Positions 19,518-28,552 are shown, counted from the first letter of the stretch. The stretch is DNA of 64,000 bases from Deltaproteobacteria bacterium (GCA_025358085.1 JANYKT010000140.1:1-64000), one strand, 5' to 3'. A program made the numbers and translations. Notes: generated from the letters alone by a model not told the origin.

Positions 19518-20156
19518 ATGCGCTCCCTCCCGCTGCTCGCCGTCGCCGCCCTCTGCGCTTGCTCGTACCAGGCGGAGAATCCGCAGATCTTCGTGCAGGT
19601 CGACGGAATCCCCCAGGGCGCAAATCGCCTCGAGGTGCAGCTGACCGACTCGGCTGCCCTCACGCGGCCCTACGCGCCTACGTTCGGGCAGGGCACCCTG
19701 ACCAGCCTGCAGCTCGCGCTGGACGCGCCGAAGAATCCCGGGACCTTCACCATCACCGCCGACGCTTTCGATCCCCAGCAGGTCAAGATCGCTTCCGGCT
19801 CGTCCGAGGGCGCTCTGCCTGGCGCGGGAACGCTGCAGATCACGCTCGCCGGGCTGCCCGGGGTCTACGGCGCCGCTTGCGACATGACCAGCAGCACGCC
19901 GTGCGCCGCGCCGAACCAGTGCGAGCAGTACGTCCCGAGCGATCCATTGAGCGGCATCTGCACCATCGAGCCCTGCAACGCCGACACCGATTGCCCCGTG
20001 ACCTCGCCCGCCGCGACCTGCGTCGTCTTCCCCGGCGGCACCAGCAAGGCTTGCCAATTCGACTGCACGAGCGGTGGCCAATCCTCCTGCCCCGGCAACC
20101 TCTTCTGCCATGCGGTTCCTGGCACCGGCGGCAAGTCGTTCTGCCAAGGTGATTGA
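19518..20156 (+). CDS. Predicted lipoprotein with cysteine-rich C-terminal half
   Basis: 212 residues with a lipoprotein signal (LLAVAALCAC, lipidated Cys15 likely). The N-terminal half looks like a beta-rich domain (IFVQVDGIPQGANRLEVQLT; LQLALDAPKNPGTFTITADA). The second half has about ten cysteines in spacings such as CDMTSSTPCAAPNQCEQY and CNADTDCPVTSPAATC, similar to the small disulphide-rich modules common on myxobacterial surface lipoproteins. Probably periplasmic or outer-membrane attached; function unknown. Follows the repeat-containing envelope gene at 9 bases. Confidence 0.72.
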   Translation: MRSLPLLAVAALCACSYQAENPQIFVQVDGIPQGANRLEVQLTDSAALTRPYAPTFGQGTLTSLQLALDAPKNPGTFTITADAFDPQQVKIASGSSEGALPGAGTLQITLAGLPGVYGAACDMTSSTPCAAPNQCEQYVPSDPLSGICTIEPCNADTDCPVTSPAATCVVFPGGTSKACQFDCTSGGQSSCPGNLFCHAVPGTGGKSFCQGD

Positions 20157-20207
20157 GCTGCTGTTGGCTCCCCGTCAGCCGGCTGGACAGAGCGTGCGCC
20201 CCCTCGT

Positions 20208-20237
20208 TTGACAGCCGAGATCGCGAACAAGTACCGT
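20208..20237 (+). promoter_or_regulatory. Possible sigma-70-type promoter for spoVG
   Basis: TTGACA at 20208-20213 followed after 18 bases by TACCGT at 20232-20237. The -35 is a perfect match; the -10 is weak. It lies 35 bases ahead of the spoVG start, which has the ribosome site GAGAGG. Confidence 0.35.
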
Positions 20238-20271
20238 TCCATGACGTCGCCCTTCATCGAGAGGTCGCATC

Positions 20272-20565
20272 ATGGAGATCACCGAGGTCCGGGTCTTCCC
20301 GGTTTCCGAGGAGCGGCTCAAGGCCTACGTGACCATCACGCTCGACAATTGCTTCGTGGTCCGCGACCTCAAGGTCATCAACGGCAACACCGGCCTCTTC
20401 GTCGCCATGCCGGCCAAGCGGCGCAAGGACGGCACCTTCAAGGACATCGCGCACCCGCTCAACAGCGACACGCGCGAGCGCATGGAACGGACCATTCTGG
20501 AAGAGTACGAGCGCGAGGTCGCCCGAGTCACACCGGCGGTCCCTGAAGCGGCGGCAGGCGGATAG
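20272..20565 (+). CDS. spoVG: SpoVG family RNA/DNA-binding regulator
   Basis: 97 residues, the usual SpoVG length. The sequence [60 protein letters not shown] and [19 protein letters not shown] covers the entire family pattern. SpoVG proteins bind nucleic acids and act as global regulators in firmicutes and spirochaetes; in deltaproteobacteria they typically lie directly upstream of prs, as here. An Ala-rich tail of about 12 residues is extra. Confidence 0.95.
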   Translation: MEITEVRVFPVSEERLKAYVTITLDNCFVVRDLKVINGNTGLFVAMPAKRRKDGTFKDIAHPLNSDTRERMERTILEEYEREVARVTPAVPEAAAGG

Positions 20566-20612
20566 CGCGCTCCGGGTTGGATCGAGCGGCCGTCCTAAGG
20601 TAGAAGCCGCGC

Positions 20613-21569
20613 ATGAATGAGTCGCAGTCGGACCTGGTCGTCTTCGCCGGCAACTCCAATCCGCTGCTCGCCCGCGAGATCTGCGACTACCTCGCGATGC
20701 CGGTCGGCAAGTGCGAAGTGGGCAAGTTCTCGGACGGCGAGATCCAGATCGAAATAGGTGAGAACGTCCGCGGCCGCGACGTCTTCCTCATCCAGAGCAC
20801 GTCCACGCCGGTGAACGACCACCTGATGGAATTGCTCATCATGATCGACGCTGCCCGCCGCGCCAGCGCCTCCTCCATCACCGCGGTGGTCCCCTACTTC
20901 GGCTACGCCCGGCAAGACCGCAAGGTGGCCCCCCGGGTTCCCATCACCGCGCGTCTCGTTGCCGACCTGATCACGAGCGCAGGCGCCGACCGCTTCGTTT
21001 CGATGGATCTGCACGCCGGGCAGATCCAGGGCTTCTTCGACATGCCGTCGGACCATCTCTACGCCTCGCCCGTGCTGCTCGAGCACATGCGCAAGCGGTT
21101 CCCCGATGCCTCCGACATGGTGGTGGTCAGCCCCGACGCGGGCGGCGTCGAGCGCGCGCGCGCCTTCGCCAAGCGGCTGGGCTGCGCGCTCGCCATCATC
21201 GACAAACGTCGCGCCAAGGCGAACGTCGCCGAGATCATGAACCTGATCGGCGATGTCCGCGGCAAGACCGCGGTGATGCTCGACGACATGGTCGACACCG
21301 CCGGCACGCTCGCGCAGGGCGCACGGGCCATCATGGACAACGGCGCGAAGAAGGTGCTCGCAGTCGCGGTGCATCCCGTCCTCTCTGGGCCGGCCATCCA
21401 GCGGCTCAACGATTCCGTCATCGAGGAGCTGGTGGTCACCAACACCGTCGCGCTGCAACCCAACGCGCGCGAGTGCAAGAAGATCACCCAGCTCTCGGTC
21501 GGCCGCATCTTCGGCGAAGCCATCCGCCGCATCCACGACTCCGACTCTCTCTCCACCCTCTTCGTCTAA
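20613..21569 (+). CDS. prs: Ribose-phosphate pyrophosphokinase
   Basis: Makes phosphoribosyl pyrophosphate from ribose 5-phosphate and ATP for nucleotide, histidine and tryptophan synthesis. The 318-residue length and motifs match class I enzymes: [52 protein letters not shown] (flexible loop and ATP site), [12 protein letters not shown], and the PRPP-binding loop [18 protein letters not shown]-terminal [14 protein letters not shown] is complete. Situated between spoVG and the L25 gene, the usual order in this group. Confidence 0.98.
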   Translation: MNESQSDLVVFAGNSNPLLAREICDYLAMPVGKCEVGKFSDGEIQIEIGENVRGRDVFLIQSTSTPVNDHLMELLIMIDAARRASASSITAVVPYFGYARQDRKVAPRVPITARLVADLITSAGADRFVSMDLHAGQIQGFFDMPSDHLYASPVLLEHMRKRFPDASDMVVVSPDAGGVERARAFAKRLGCALAIIDKRRAKANVAEIMNLIGDVRGKTAVMLDDMVDTAGTLAQGARAIMDNGAKKVLAVAVHPVLSGPAIQRLNDSVIEELVVTNTVALQPNARECKKITQLSVGRIFGEAIRRIHDSDSLSTLFV

Positions 21570-21738
21570 GGGCCAGGTTGTCCGCCTCGCCGAGCCTTGC
21601 GTGCCTTGCACCCGCCGGGGAAGAGTGTTAGGTACGCCGCCTTTTCGGGCATCCCGCACTACCACCGGCGCTCACCACACCCAGGCTTGCGGCCGCCCGC
21701 CGCGGCGGTGGCGCTCAGGCTTTCAGGAGAACAAAGTC

Positions 21739-22470
21739 ATGGCACAGGTTCAGTCCACGCTCGCCGCGCAGAAGCGCGAAAAGTCAGGCAAAGGTCCCGC
21801 CCGCCAGCTCCGCTTCAAGGGGCTCATCCCGGCGGTCTGCTACGGCCCGCACGACAAGCCGCTGCACGTCTCCATCGACCCGAACGACATCAAGAAGGCC
21901 ATCGCGACCCCGCACAAGTTCAACACGGTCATCACCCTGAAGGTCGAGGGCGGGGAAACGCGCACGGTGCTGTTCAAGCACTACGAAAAGGATCCGCTCG
22001 ACGGCAAGATCTTGCACGCCGACTTCCTCGAAGTCCGCATGGACCAGGACGTGGTCGTCAACGTGCCGGTCGTGCTGATTGGCAGGGCGGTCGGCGTCGC
22101 CGAGGGCGGCATTCTCCAGCAGGTCGCGCGCACGCTCGCCGTGCTCTGCAAGCCGGGCCAGATCCCCGAAAAAATTGAAGTGGATGTGACGGCGCTGAAG
22201 GTCACCGACTCGCTGCACGTCTCCGAGATCAAGGCTCCGGACGGCGTGAAGTTCAAGGCGCGCCAGGATCAGACCATCGCGGTGGTCGCCATCCCGGAGA
22301 AAGAGGAGGAGGTCAAGCCGGCAGTGGTCGCGGTGGTGCCTGGTGCCGAGGGCGCCGCAGCGGTGGCTGGTGCTGCAGGTGCAACCCCGGCGGCGGGCGA
22401 CAAGGCCGCGGCACCGGGGGACAAGGCTGCTCCGGCGGCCAAGGGCGGCGACAAGGGCGGCAAGAAGTAA
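21739..22470 (+). CDS. rplY: Large-subunit ribosomal protein L25 (CTC/TL5 form)
   Basis: Binds 5S rRNA. ATG 21739 with ribosome site CAGGAGA is preferred over the ORF-track start, giving 243 residues. N-terminal L25 domain (REKSGKGPARQLRFKGLIPAV; HKFNTVITLKVEGGETRTVL) and the C-terminal TL5 domain of the long form (VNVPVVLIGRAVGVAEGGIL; EIKAPDGVKFKARQDQTIAV). The last about 55 residues are Ala/Gly/Lys-rich (AGDKAAAPGDKAAPAAK) and probably disordered. It is followed by pth after 6 bases, an order conserved in many bacteria. Confidence 0.95.
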   Translation: MAQVQSTLAAQKREKSGKGPARQLRFKGLIPAVCYGPHDKPLHVSIDPNDIKKAIATPHKFNTVITLKVEGGETRTVLFKHYEKDPLDGKILHADFLEVRMDQDVVVNVPVVLIGRAVGVAEGGILQQVARTLAVLCKPGQIPEKIEVDVTALKVTDSLHVSEIKAPDGVKFKARQDQTIAVVAIPEKEEEVKPAVVAVVPGAEGAAAVAGAAGATPAAGDKAAAPGDKAAPAAKGGDKGGKK

Positions 22471-22476
22471 GCAGCC

Positions 22477-23058
22477 GTGCTGCTCCTCGTCGGCCTCGGA
22501 AACCCGGGCTCGAAGTACGGGCGGACGCGCCACAACATCGGCTTTCGCGTCGCGGAGTTCGCGGCGCAAAGGCTGGGCGCGCCGCTCGACTCGACCCGCT
22601 GGAATACGCTGGTCGGACAGGGGCGGGCCGGGACCGCGCAGGTGGCGGTCCTGCTGCCCCAGACCTTCATGAACTTGAGCGGCGAGCCCGTGGGCCACGC
22701 CGCCCGGTTCTGGAAGGTGGAGCCGGGCGGCGTGGTGGTGGTTCACGACGACCTCGACCTCGAGTTCGGGCGGCTGCAGGTCAAGATTGGCGGAGGAGAC
22801 GGCGGGCACAATGGGCTGAAGAGCCTGAACCAGCACCTGGGGTCGAAAGACTACGTGCGCATCCGGTTCGGAATCGGCAGGCCAACGCAGGGATGGGATC
22901 CCTCGGATTATGTGCTCGGCAAGTTCGACGGTGACGAGGAGAACCAGCTCGAGGAGCTGATCCCCCGGGCGGCGGAAGCAGCAGTGACGGCGCTCTCGCA
23001 AGGAGCGCTGGCAGCGATGAATCAGTTCAACGGCAAGGCAGCAGTAAAAACGAAGTGA
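22477..23058 (+). CDS. pth: Peptidyl-tRNA hydrolase
   Basis: Recycles peptidyl-tRNA released from stalled ribosomes. From GTG 22477 the protein has 193 residues with LLLVGLGNPGSKYGRTRHNI (catalytic His19), LPQTFMNLSGEPV, VVVHDDLDLEFGRLQVK (Asp near 93) and GGGDGGHNGLKSLNQHLGSK. DYVRIRFGIGRP and YVLGKFDGDE complete the family pattern. Length is normal. Coupled to rplY and followed after 49 bases by rpsF. Confidence 0.97.
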   Translation: MLLLVGLGNPGSKYGRTRHNIGFRVAEFAAQRLGAPLDSTRWNTLVGQGRAGTAQVAVLLPQTFMNLSGEPVGHAARFWKVEPGGVVVVHDDLDLEFGRLQVKIGGGDGGHNGLKSLNQHLGSKDYVRIRFGIGRPTQGWDPSDYVLGKFDGDEENQLEELIPRAAEAAVTALSQGALAAMNQFNGKAAVKTK

Positions 23059-23107
23059 TCCTCGCCGCCGGCAATTTCTGCCTGCGGCAAACCCACGAGG
23101 TAACGCG

Positions 23108-23734
23108 ATGCAGACATCGGAAACCCCCACCACTGGCGGAGCGGCGCAAGCCGCGCAGCCGGTCCCGGTCACACCGGCCCCCGCTCAAGTCGCCGTCGTC
23201 CAGCCGGCTCCCAAGCCCGCGGGCACCCGCTTGCGCGAATACGAGACCATTTTCCTGCTCAAGCCCGACCTGGCCGAAGACCTGGTCGAGAAGATCATCG
23301 AGCGCTTCAAGGGCGTGGTCAATCGCGACACGGGCAAGATGCTCAAGGTCGAGAACTGGGGCAAGAAGAAGACCGCGTTCGAGGTGAGGAAGAACCCCCG
23401 CGCGCTGTTCATCCGCTTTCACTATCTCGGCGACTTCAAGATGGTGGCCGAGTTCGAGCGCAACCTGCGCATGACCGACGACGTGATGAAGTACCAGTCG
23501 GTCAAGATCTCCGAGAACGTCGACCCGAACTCTCGCGCGCTCGAGGCGGACGTGAAGCTGCCCGGCGACCCGGAAGTTCCGGATCGCGTTGCGCGTGAGA
23601 CGGAAGGATTCGGCGGCGGCGATCGTGGAGATCGCGGCGATCGTGGAGATCGCGACGACCGTGGCGGCGGCTTTGGCCGCGACCGCGACCGCGAGAATGC
23701 CGACGATGCCGACGCCTCCCCCGAGGCCGAGTAA
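23108..23734 (+). CDS. rpsF: Small-subunit ribosomal protein S6 with extensions
   Basis: S6 binds the 30S platform with S18. The core lies at about residues 40-135: RLREYETIFLLKPDLAEDLV, FKGVVNRDTGKMLKVENWGK, KKTAFEVRKNPRALFIRFHY, ERNLRMTDDVMKYQSVKI. The total is 208 residues against about 100-130 usual. The extra parts are a Pro/Ala-rich leader of about 38 residues and a C-terminal tail of Gly/Asp/Arg repeats (DRGDRGDRGDRDDRGGG) ending in an acidic segment. The frame is open and the start has no better downstream ATG, so the extensions look real. Confidence 0.95.
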   Translation: MQTSETPTTGGAAQAAQPVPVTPAPAQVAVVQPAPKPAGTRLREYETIFLLKPDLAEDLVEKIIERFKGVVNRDTGKMLKVENWGKKKTAFEVRKNPRALFIRFHYLGDFKMVAEFERNLRMTDDVMKYQSVKISENVDPNSRALEADVKLPGDPEVPDRVARETEGFGGGDRGDRGDRGDRDDRGGGFGRDRDRENADDADASPEAE

Positions 23735-23762
23735 AACCTTTTAGCGACTAAAGGACAAAGAT

Positions 23763-24176
23763 ATGAACGGAGCCAAGAAGGATTTCGGCGGCGGTGGTGG
23801 ATACGGCGGCGGTGGCGGGCGCGGACCCGGCGGTGGCGGCGGCGGTGGTGGTGGCCGCAGCAGCAGCAGCGGCGGCGGCGATCGCGATGAGCGTGGCGGC
23901 GGACGCGGCGGAGCTCGCGGCGGCGGCGACGACATGGAGCGCGGTGGGCGCGGCTTTGGCCGGCGCAAGGTGTGCCGCTATTGCGCCGACAAGAACGCCA
24001 AGGTCGACTACAAGAACGCAGGCGACCTGAAGTACTTCGTCACCGAGCGCGGCAAGATCGTCCCCCGCCGCATCTCCGGGAACTGCGCCAAGCACCAGCG
24101 CCAGGTGGCCACGGCCATCAAGCGCTCGCGCACGGTCGCGCTGCTCCCCTACACCGTCCAGCAGCACCAGAGCTAA
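23763..24176 (+). CDS. rpsR: Small-subunit ribosomal protein S18, zinc type, with glycine-rich leader
   Basis: S18 core at about residues 62-137: [64 protein letters not shown] plus C-AKH provide the four ligands of the zinc-binding (C+) form. Ahead of it are about 60 residues of Gly/Arg/Ser/Asp ([18 protein letters not shown]), absent from the usual 75-residue protein. Its assembly partner S6, encoded directly upstream, also has a Gly/Arg/Asp tail. The Shine-Dalgarno is weak (AAAGGACAAAG). Confidence 0.95.
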   Translation: MNGAKKDFGGGGGYGGGGGRGPGGGGGGGGGRSSSSGGGDRDERGGGRGGARGGGDDMERGGRGFGRRKVCRYCADKNAKVDYKNAGDLKYFVTERGKIVPRRISGNCAKHQRQVATAIKRSRTVALLPYTVQQHQS

Positions 24177-24186
24177 GGGAGCCGAC

Positions 24187-24633
24187 ATGAAAGTCATCCT
24201 GACGAAGGACCTGGAGCATCTCGGCAAGGCCGGCGCGATGGTGGAAGTGAAGCCGGGCTATGGCCGCAACTACCTGCTGCCGCGCGCTCTCGCGCTTCCG
24301 GCGACGGAAAAGAACGTTCGCCAGCTCGAGCACACCAAGGCGGGCATCCTGGCCAGCGCGTCCAAGCACAAGGCCAACATGGACGCGCAGGCGAAGAAGC
24401 TCTCCGCCATTGAACTCAAGTTCACCCGCAAGGTCGGCGAGCAGAACAAGCTCTTCGGCTCGGTGACCTCGAAGGACGTGTACGAGCAGCTCTCGTCGAA
24501 GGGCTTCGAAATCGACCGCAAGCAGATCCACCTTCCTGAGCCGCTCAAAGAGCTGGGCACGCACGAAGTCGAGGTCAAGCTGCACTCGGACGTCTCGGCA
24601 AAGCTGAAGGTCACCATCGGGGCCGAGCAGTAG
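24187..24633 (+). CDS. rplI: Large-subunit ribosomal protein L9
   Basis: 148 residues, the normal two-domain L9: N-terminal MKVILTKDLEHLGKAGAMVE, VKPGYGRNYLLPRALALPAT, the long central helix, and the C-terminal rRNA-binding domain (KLFGSVTSKDVYEQLSSKGF; IHLPEPLKELGTHEVEVKL). Starts 10 bases after rpsR with GGGAG upstream. It is the last gene before a strong intrinsic terminator. Confidence 0.98.
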   Translation: MKVILTKDLEHLGKAGAMVEVKPGYGRNYLLPRALALPATEKNVRQLEHTKAGILASASKHKANMDAQAKKLSAIELKFTRKVGEQNKLFGSVTSKDVYEQLSSKGFEIDRKQIHLPEPLKELGTHEVEVKLHSDVSAKLKVTIGAEQ

Positions 24634-24660
24634 CCGCAGCCTTGGCATCCAGCTCTGCGC

Positions 24661-24705
24661 GCGAGCGGCCGGGGGCAACCTGAAAGCCCCGGCCGTTCGC
24701 TTTTG
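24661..24705 (+). terminator. Intrinsic terminator after rplI
   Basis: GCGAGCGGCCGGGGGC (24661-24676) pairs with GCCCCGGCCGTTCGC (24686-24700) around a 9-base loop, directly followed by TTTTGC. Very stable stem with a short T-run, 28 bases after the rplI stop; it closes the rpsF-rpsR-rplI unit. Confidence 0.85.
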
Positions 24706-24759
24706 CGGGCCAAACTTTCGCATGTGCAATGCGCCGCGGCGCGCAGTACGCTCCGCTCC

Positions 24760-26067
24760 ATGCGTCGACTGCTGACAGTGCTCGCCCTCTGCGCCACGCC
24801 GGCGCTGGCCTGGCAGCATCTCAGGAAGACACCGCGCGCGCATGTTTTCACTCTCGACGAGGCCAGCCCGCCGCGTCCAGCCGTTCCTTCCTCGATCTCC
24901 ACCGGCGCGACGCCAACGCTCTCGCAACATCCAGCGGGCCCTTTGCTCCCCGGCACAACCGGTCCCCGGCCGACGCCGCCGCCGCAATCGCCGCCGCTGC
25001 CCGGCGCCGCGCCAGGGACGATGGCGAAACCACCCGGGCCGCCACCTCCGCCGGCGATCCCGCCGCGGCGCTTCGGGCGCTTCGACCTCGACCAGCCCAT
25101 CGCGCAGCTGCGCGCCATGCCAGATTTGAAGAGCTGCGACTTGTCCGCGCTCGCGGGCCACGCCGACTGCGCGTTGCCGCACGACGCCGACAAGCTGGGC
25201 CGCGCGCTCATCGCTTGGGAGACGAGCGGCGAGGTGATCGCGCTGCGGCTCATGTTCGACCCGCAGGCCGCGCCGGCGCTGACCGATCTCGAGTGGCAGC
25301 TGACGCGCGGCTGGGGCCCGCCGGTGCTGGAGCAGCTGCGGCGCGAGAAGGATCAGAAGATGCTCTCGCTCGAGTGGGAGGACGCCGAGCACCGCGCCAC
25401 GCTCGAGGCGCAGGGCTCGCTTTCGCAGCCCTCGCGCGCCATCGCCGTCACGCTCGAGCGCCGCCAGGTCCCGCTCTCGGGCGAGTTGGCGGGTCTGCAT
25501 CCCAAGCCATTCCCGGGCTTCCGAATCCGCTGGCTCAAGCGCCTCGAGTGGGACGGCGTGCCGCACGCGCTGCTCTGGGGTACCAGCCTCTCGCCGGTGC
25601 AGGAAGCAGTAGGCGAGAACGGACCCGCCTGGGCCACGCAGCGAAACTATGTTGCGGTCTGGAAGCTCGCAGCGACCCGGCAGCAGCAGCCGCGCCGCTG
25701 GCGTCCGCTCTGGGAGCGCGAGACCGGTGGGGACGACGACGACGAGGCGCAGCGGGTGCTGCTCGTTGAGGCCCGCGACGTGACCGGGGACGGTGTACCG
25801 GACATCGAGGTGGAGCTGTCGTGCGACTCGTGCGGCTCGACCACGAACGAGCTCATCGTCAAAACCGTGCGCGCGGGCAAACTGGTCGACCTGCTCTCGC
25901 GGCGCGAACTCTTCCACGCCCAGGTCGAGATGACGCCCGGCCAGGTGCGCATCCGCGAGCCGGAAGGAGACGAGCAAAGCCCCACCGTCAGCACCTACGC
26001 CTACGACCGCGGAAAGGGAGCGTTCGTCCTTTCGCGAGAGGAGAGAATGGGCTCGCCGCGCGAGTAA
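24760..26067 (+). CDS. Secreted protein of unknown function
   Basis: ATG 24760 is chosen over the ORF-track start because it begins a clear signal peptide (MRRLLTVLALCATPALAWQH), giving 435 residues. A proline-rich, probably disordered region covers about 25-105 (PPPQSPPLPGAAPG; PPGPPPPPAIPPRR). The rest is globular (FGRFDLDQPIAQLRAMPDLK; LRLMFDPQAAPALTDLEWQL) with a late segment VTGDGVPDIEVELSCDSCGS, reminiscent of FG-GAP-like calcium loops (DGVPDIEVE). No family recognised. Located between rplI and dnaB, where unrelated genes interrupt the usual rplI-dnaB neighbourhood. Confidence 0.7.
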   Translation: MRRLLTVLALCATPALAWQHLRKTPRAHVFTLDEASPPRPAVPSSISTGATPTLSQHPAGPLLPGTTGPRPTPPPQSPPLPGAAPGTMAKPPGPPPPPAIPPRRFGRFDLDQPIAQLRAMPDLKSCDLSALAGHADCALPHDADKLGRALIAWETSGEVIALRLMFDPQAAPALTDLEWQLTRGWGPPVLEQLRREKDQKMLSLEWEDAEHRATLEAQGSLSQPSRAIAVTLERRQVPLSGELAGLHPKPFPGFRIRWLKRLEWDGVPHALLWGTSLSPVQEAVGENGPAWATQRNYVAVWKLAATRQQQPRRWRPLWERETGGDDDDEAQRVLLVEARDVTGDGVPDIEVELSCDSCGSTTNELIVKTVRAGKLVDLLSRRELFHAQVEMTPGQVRIREPEGDEQSPTVSTYAYDRGKGAFVLSREERMGSPRE

Positions 26068-26089
26068 AAGTTCGTGTACCCTTTGCGCA

Positions 26090-26389
26090 ATGGGAATCAA
26101 GTATCCGCTGCCGCCGTGGCTCGTCCACGCAGCCGCGGTGAAAAAGAAGCTGAAGGAGCGCGGCTTCCGGCCATCGGACCGCGTGCAGATCTGCGAGCGC
26201 TGCGAGGAGTACGGCGAAGAGGCCTGGTCGCTCAAGGGCGCCCAGGGCATGGGCGGCCGCGACCTCGCCTACTGCATGAATTGCGGACGCTCGCGCTCCT
26301 GGAAGGGCAGCATCGGCGGGCAGCGCCTGGTCGAGGACCCCTTCGACATCGTCACGTTCCTCGGCATCACCACCACCCCGCCGGCTTAG
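26090..26389 (+). CDS. Small predicted zinc-ribbon protein
   Basis: 99 residues. Two cysteine pairs, ICERCEEYGEEAWS and YCMNCGRSRSWKGS, are spaced as in a zinc ribbon; the N-terminus is basic (KKKLKERGFRPSDR). No signal peptide or membrane segment, so it is probably cytoplasmic. The family is not recognised. It follows the secreted protein gene by 22 bases and could be co-transcribed. Confidence 0.6.
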   Translation: MGIKYPLPPWLVHAAAVKKKLKERGFRPSDRVQICERCEEYGEEAWSLKGAQGMGGRDLAYCMNCGRSRSWKGSIGGQRLVEDPFDIVTFLGITTTPPA

Positions 26390-26466
26390 GGTTTCGTTAG
26401 CCCAGAGTGCTGATCGTGTAGCGCGTAGCGCCAAGGCCTGGACGAAGGAGGCCAGCACAAGTTGCG

Positions 26467-26988
26467 CTAGCGAATGGCTTTGCGGAGTTCGGCGGCGCGC
26501 TTGCGGATAGCGGGAAGACCGCTGTCAATCTCGACGGTGGCCAGCCGCTGCGTCAGTGCCGGCGGCACCTTGAGCGTGCCCGCCTTGTGCATCGCCTCGA
26601 GCCGCGCGAGGGCCTTTTCGACCACATCGTCGTCGGGGTGGCCGAGCAGCCGGTCCAGCAGCCGCGCGTCGTCCGGCAGTTCGTGCTTCTTGAGATATTC
26701 GGTCGAAGCCGCCTGGAAAGCTTTGGTCTCTTCGATGGCGTAGAGCTTCTTTCGCGCCTCGTCGCGCTCGGCCTCGCCCGTGTCGCCCGGCTTCAATTTC
26801 TCGCGCAGGTGCTCCGGCAACTGCGCGCCGCCGCCCGAAAAGAGCCGGTCCAGGTTGGTCTTGTAGGTCGTGTACTTGGTCGACGTCTGGAACCGCTCTG
26901 CTTCGCGGTCCGACTGCTTGCGCGGCCCGCTGCGGTCGCGGCCCTTGTCGATTTCACGCCAGCTCTTCTTCGGCTTCTCGTCGCTCAC
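26467..26988 (-). CDS. Conserved-looking cytoplasmic protein of unknown function
   Basis: GTG 26988 with ribosome site GGAGAA is a better start than the ORF-track one, giving 173 residues. The N-terminal third is highly charged (KPKKSWREIDKGRDRSGPRK). The C-terminal half is helical and HEAT-like in rhythm (LLDRLLGHPDDDVVEKALAR; ALTQRLATVEIDSGLPAIRK). No catalytic motif seen. It is transcribed away from dnaB; the divergent gap is about 135 bases. Confidence 0.6.
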   Translation of the reverse strand: MSDEKPKKSWREIDKGRDRSGPRKQSDREAERFQTSTKYTTYKTNLDRLFSGGGAQLPEHLREKLKPGDTGEAERDEARKKLYAIEETKAFQAASTEYLKKHELPDDARLLDRLLGHPDDDVVEKALARLEAMHKAGTLKVPPALTQRLATVEIDSGLPAIRKRAAELRKAIR

Positions 26989-27124
26989 GCTTTCTCCGTC
27001 CACAGTTTCTTCACACCAGAATCGAACCTGTCCACACGATACCAGCATTGCGATCCACAGGCAGCGGGGCGCAAGGATTCCTCCATCCCCCGCATGTCAG
27101 ACCCCGCAGGCAAGATGGGCCCCC

Positions 27125-28525
27125 GTGACCGCAACCGCCTTGGCCGTGGCCCCCCCCGGCCGAATTCCGCCGCAGAACCTGGACGCCGAGCGCAGCCTGC
27201 TGGGCGGCATCCTGCTGGACAGCAACGCCTATTCGGATGTCTCCGAACTGGTCAAGCCCGAGGACTTCTACCGCGACGCTCACCGCAAGGTCTACGAGGC
27301 GATGACCTCGCTCGCAACCCGCAGCCAGCCCATCGACCGCATCACGGTCAAGGACGAGCTCACCTCGCTGGGTGCGTTCCAGGCAGCCGGTGGCGACGAC
27401 TTCATCGACCTTCTCGACAAGCTCGTCCCTACCGCCGCGAACCTCGCTTACTACGCGAAGATCATCCATGAAAAGGCGCTGGCGCGGAAGCTGATCGAGG
27501 CCGCGAATGGCATCGCGCAGCTGGGCTACGAGCAGCACGGCGACATGGCGGAATTCGCCGACGAGTGTGAGCGGCGCATCTTCTCGGTGACCGAGCAGAA
27601 GACTACGCAGGCGTTCATTCACGTGAAGCCCATCATCGCCGCGGCCTTCAAGACCATCGAGCAGCTCTACGAGCGCCAGGAGGAGATCACCGGCATCCCG
27701 ACCGGCTTCTCCGACCTCGACCGGCTGACCTCCGGGTTCCAGCCCGGCGACCTGGTCATCCTCGCGGCGAGGCCCAGCATGGGAAAGACGGCGTTCTGTT
27801 TAAACATCGCCACCCACGTCGGCATCCGCGGGCAGTACCAGAGCAAGCGCTGCGGCGTCGGCGTGTTCTCGCTGGAGATGCCCAAGGAGCAGCTGGTGAT
27901 GCGCATGCTCTCATCGGAAGCGCGGGTCGACTCGCAGCGCATGCGCACCGGCAAACTGATCGAAAGCGACTGGGCCAAGCTCGCCACCGCGGCCGGAACG
28001 CTCGCCGACGCGAACATCCACATCGACGACTCGCCCGGTGTCTCGGCGCTGGAGCTGCGCGCCAAGTCGCGCCGTCTCTTCGGCAAGTGCGAGCACACCG
28101 ACGCGCCGCTGCGGCTCATCGTCATCGATTACCTGCAGCTGATGCGCGGCAACGAGCGCATCGACTCGCGCGAACAGCAGATCAGCGAGATCTCCCGCTC
28201 GCTCAAGGCGCTGGCCAAAGAGCTTGGGATCCCAATCATTGCCTTGTCGCAGCTCAACCGGTCACTCGAAAAGCGCCCCGACAAGCGGCCGATGATGAGC
28301 GACCTGCGCGAGTCCGGCGCCATCGAGCAGGACGCCGACACCATCATGTTCATCTACCGCGAGGAGGTCTACGAGAAGGAGAAGGAAGAGGTGAAGGGCG
28401 TAGCCGAGATCATCATCGGCAAGCAGCGCAACGGTCCCATCGGCCAGGCCAACGTCGCCTTCCTGCACGAGTTCACCCGCTTCGAGAACCTGGCGCGCGA
28501 CTACGTGCCGAGCGGCGGCGACTAA
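27125..28525 (+). CDS. dnaB: Replicative DNA helicase DnaB
   Basis: Hexameric helicase that unwinds the replication fork. GTG 27125 gives 466 residues starting just before the family motif RIPPQNLDAERSLLGGILLD; the longer ORF-track start lies in non-conserved sequence. The N-terminal DnaB domain covers about 15-115. The RecA-like domain contains GIPTGFSDLDRLTSGFQPGD, Walker A AARPSMGKTAFCLNIA near 217, SLEMPKEQLVMRML and Walker B LIVIDYLQLM. IPIIALSQLNRSLEKRPDKR and ESGAIEQDADTIMFIYR complete it. It lies 2.5 kb downstream of rplI. Confidence 0.97.
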   Translation: MTATALAVAPPGRIPPQNLDAERSLLGGILLDSNAYSDVSELVKPEDFYRDAHRKVYEAMTSLATRSQPIDRITVKDELTSLGAFQAAGGDDFIDLLDKLVPTAANLAYYAKIIHEKALARKLIEAANGIAQLGYEQHGDMAEFADECERRIFSVTEQKTTQAFIHVKPIIAAAFKTIEQLYERQEEITGIPTGFSDLDRLTSGFQPGDLVILAARPSMGKTAFCLNIATHVGIRGQYQSKRCGVGVFSLEMPKEQLVMRMLSSEARVDSQRMRTGKLIESDWAKLATAAGTLADANIHIDDSPGVSALELRAKSRRLFGKCEHTDAPLRLIVIDYLQLMRGNERIDSREQQISEISRSLKALAKELGIPIIALSQLNRSLEKRPDKRPMMSDLRESGAIEQDADTIMFIYREEVYEKEKEEVKGVAEIIIGKQRNGPIGQANVAFLHEFTRFENLARDYVPSGGD

Positions 28526-28552
28526 GCGGTAGTAGTCAGTTAGAAACCTGAG

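Noticed and set aside
17685-20147. 820-codon minus-strand ORF
   Set aside because: Shadow crossing three plus-strand genes and two intergenic gaps; no motif.
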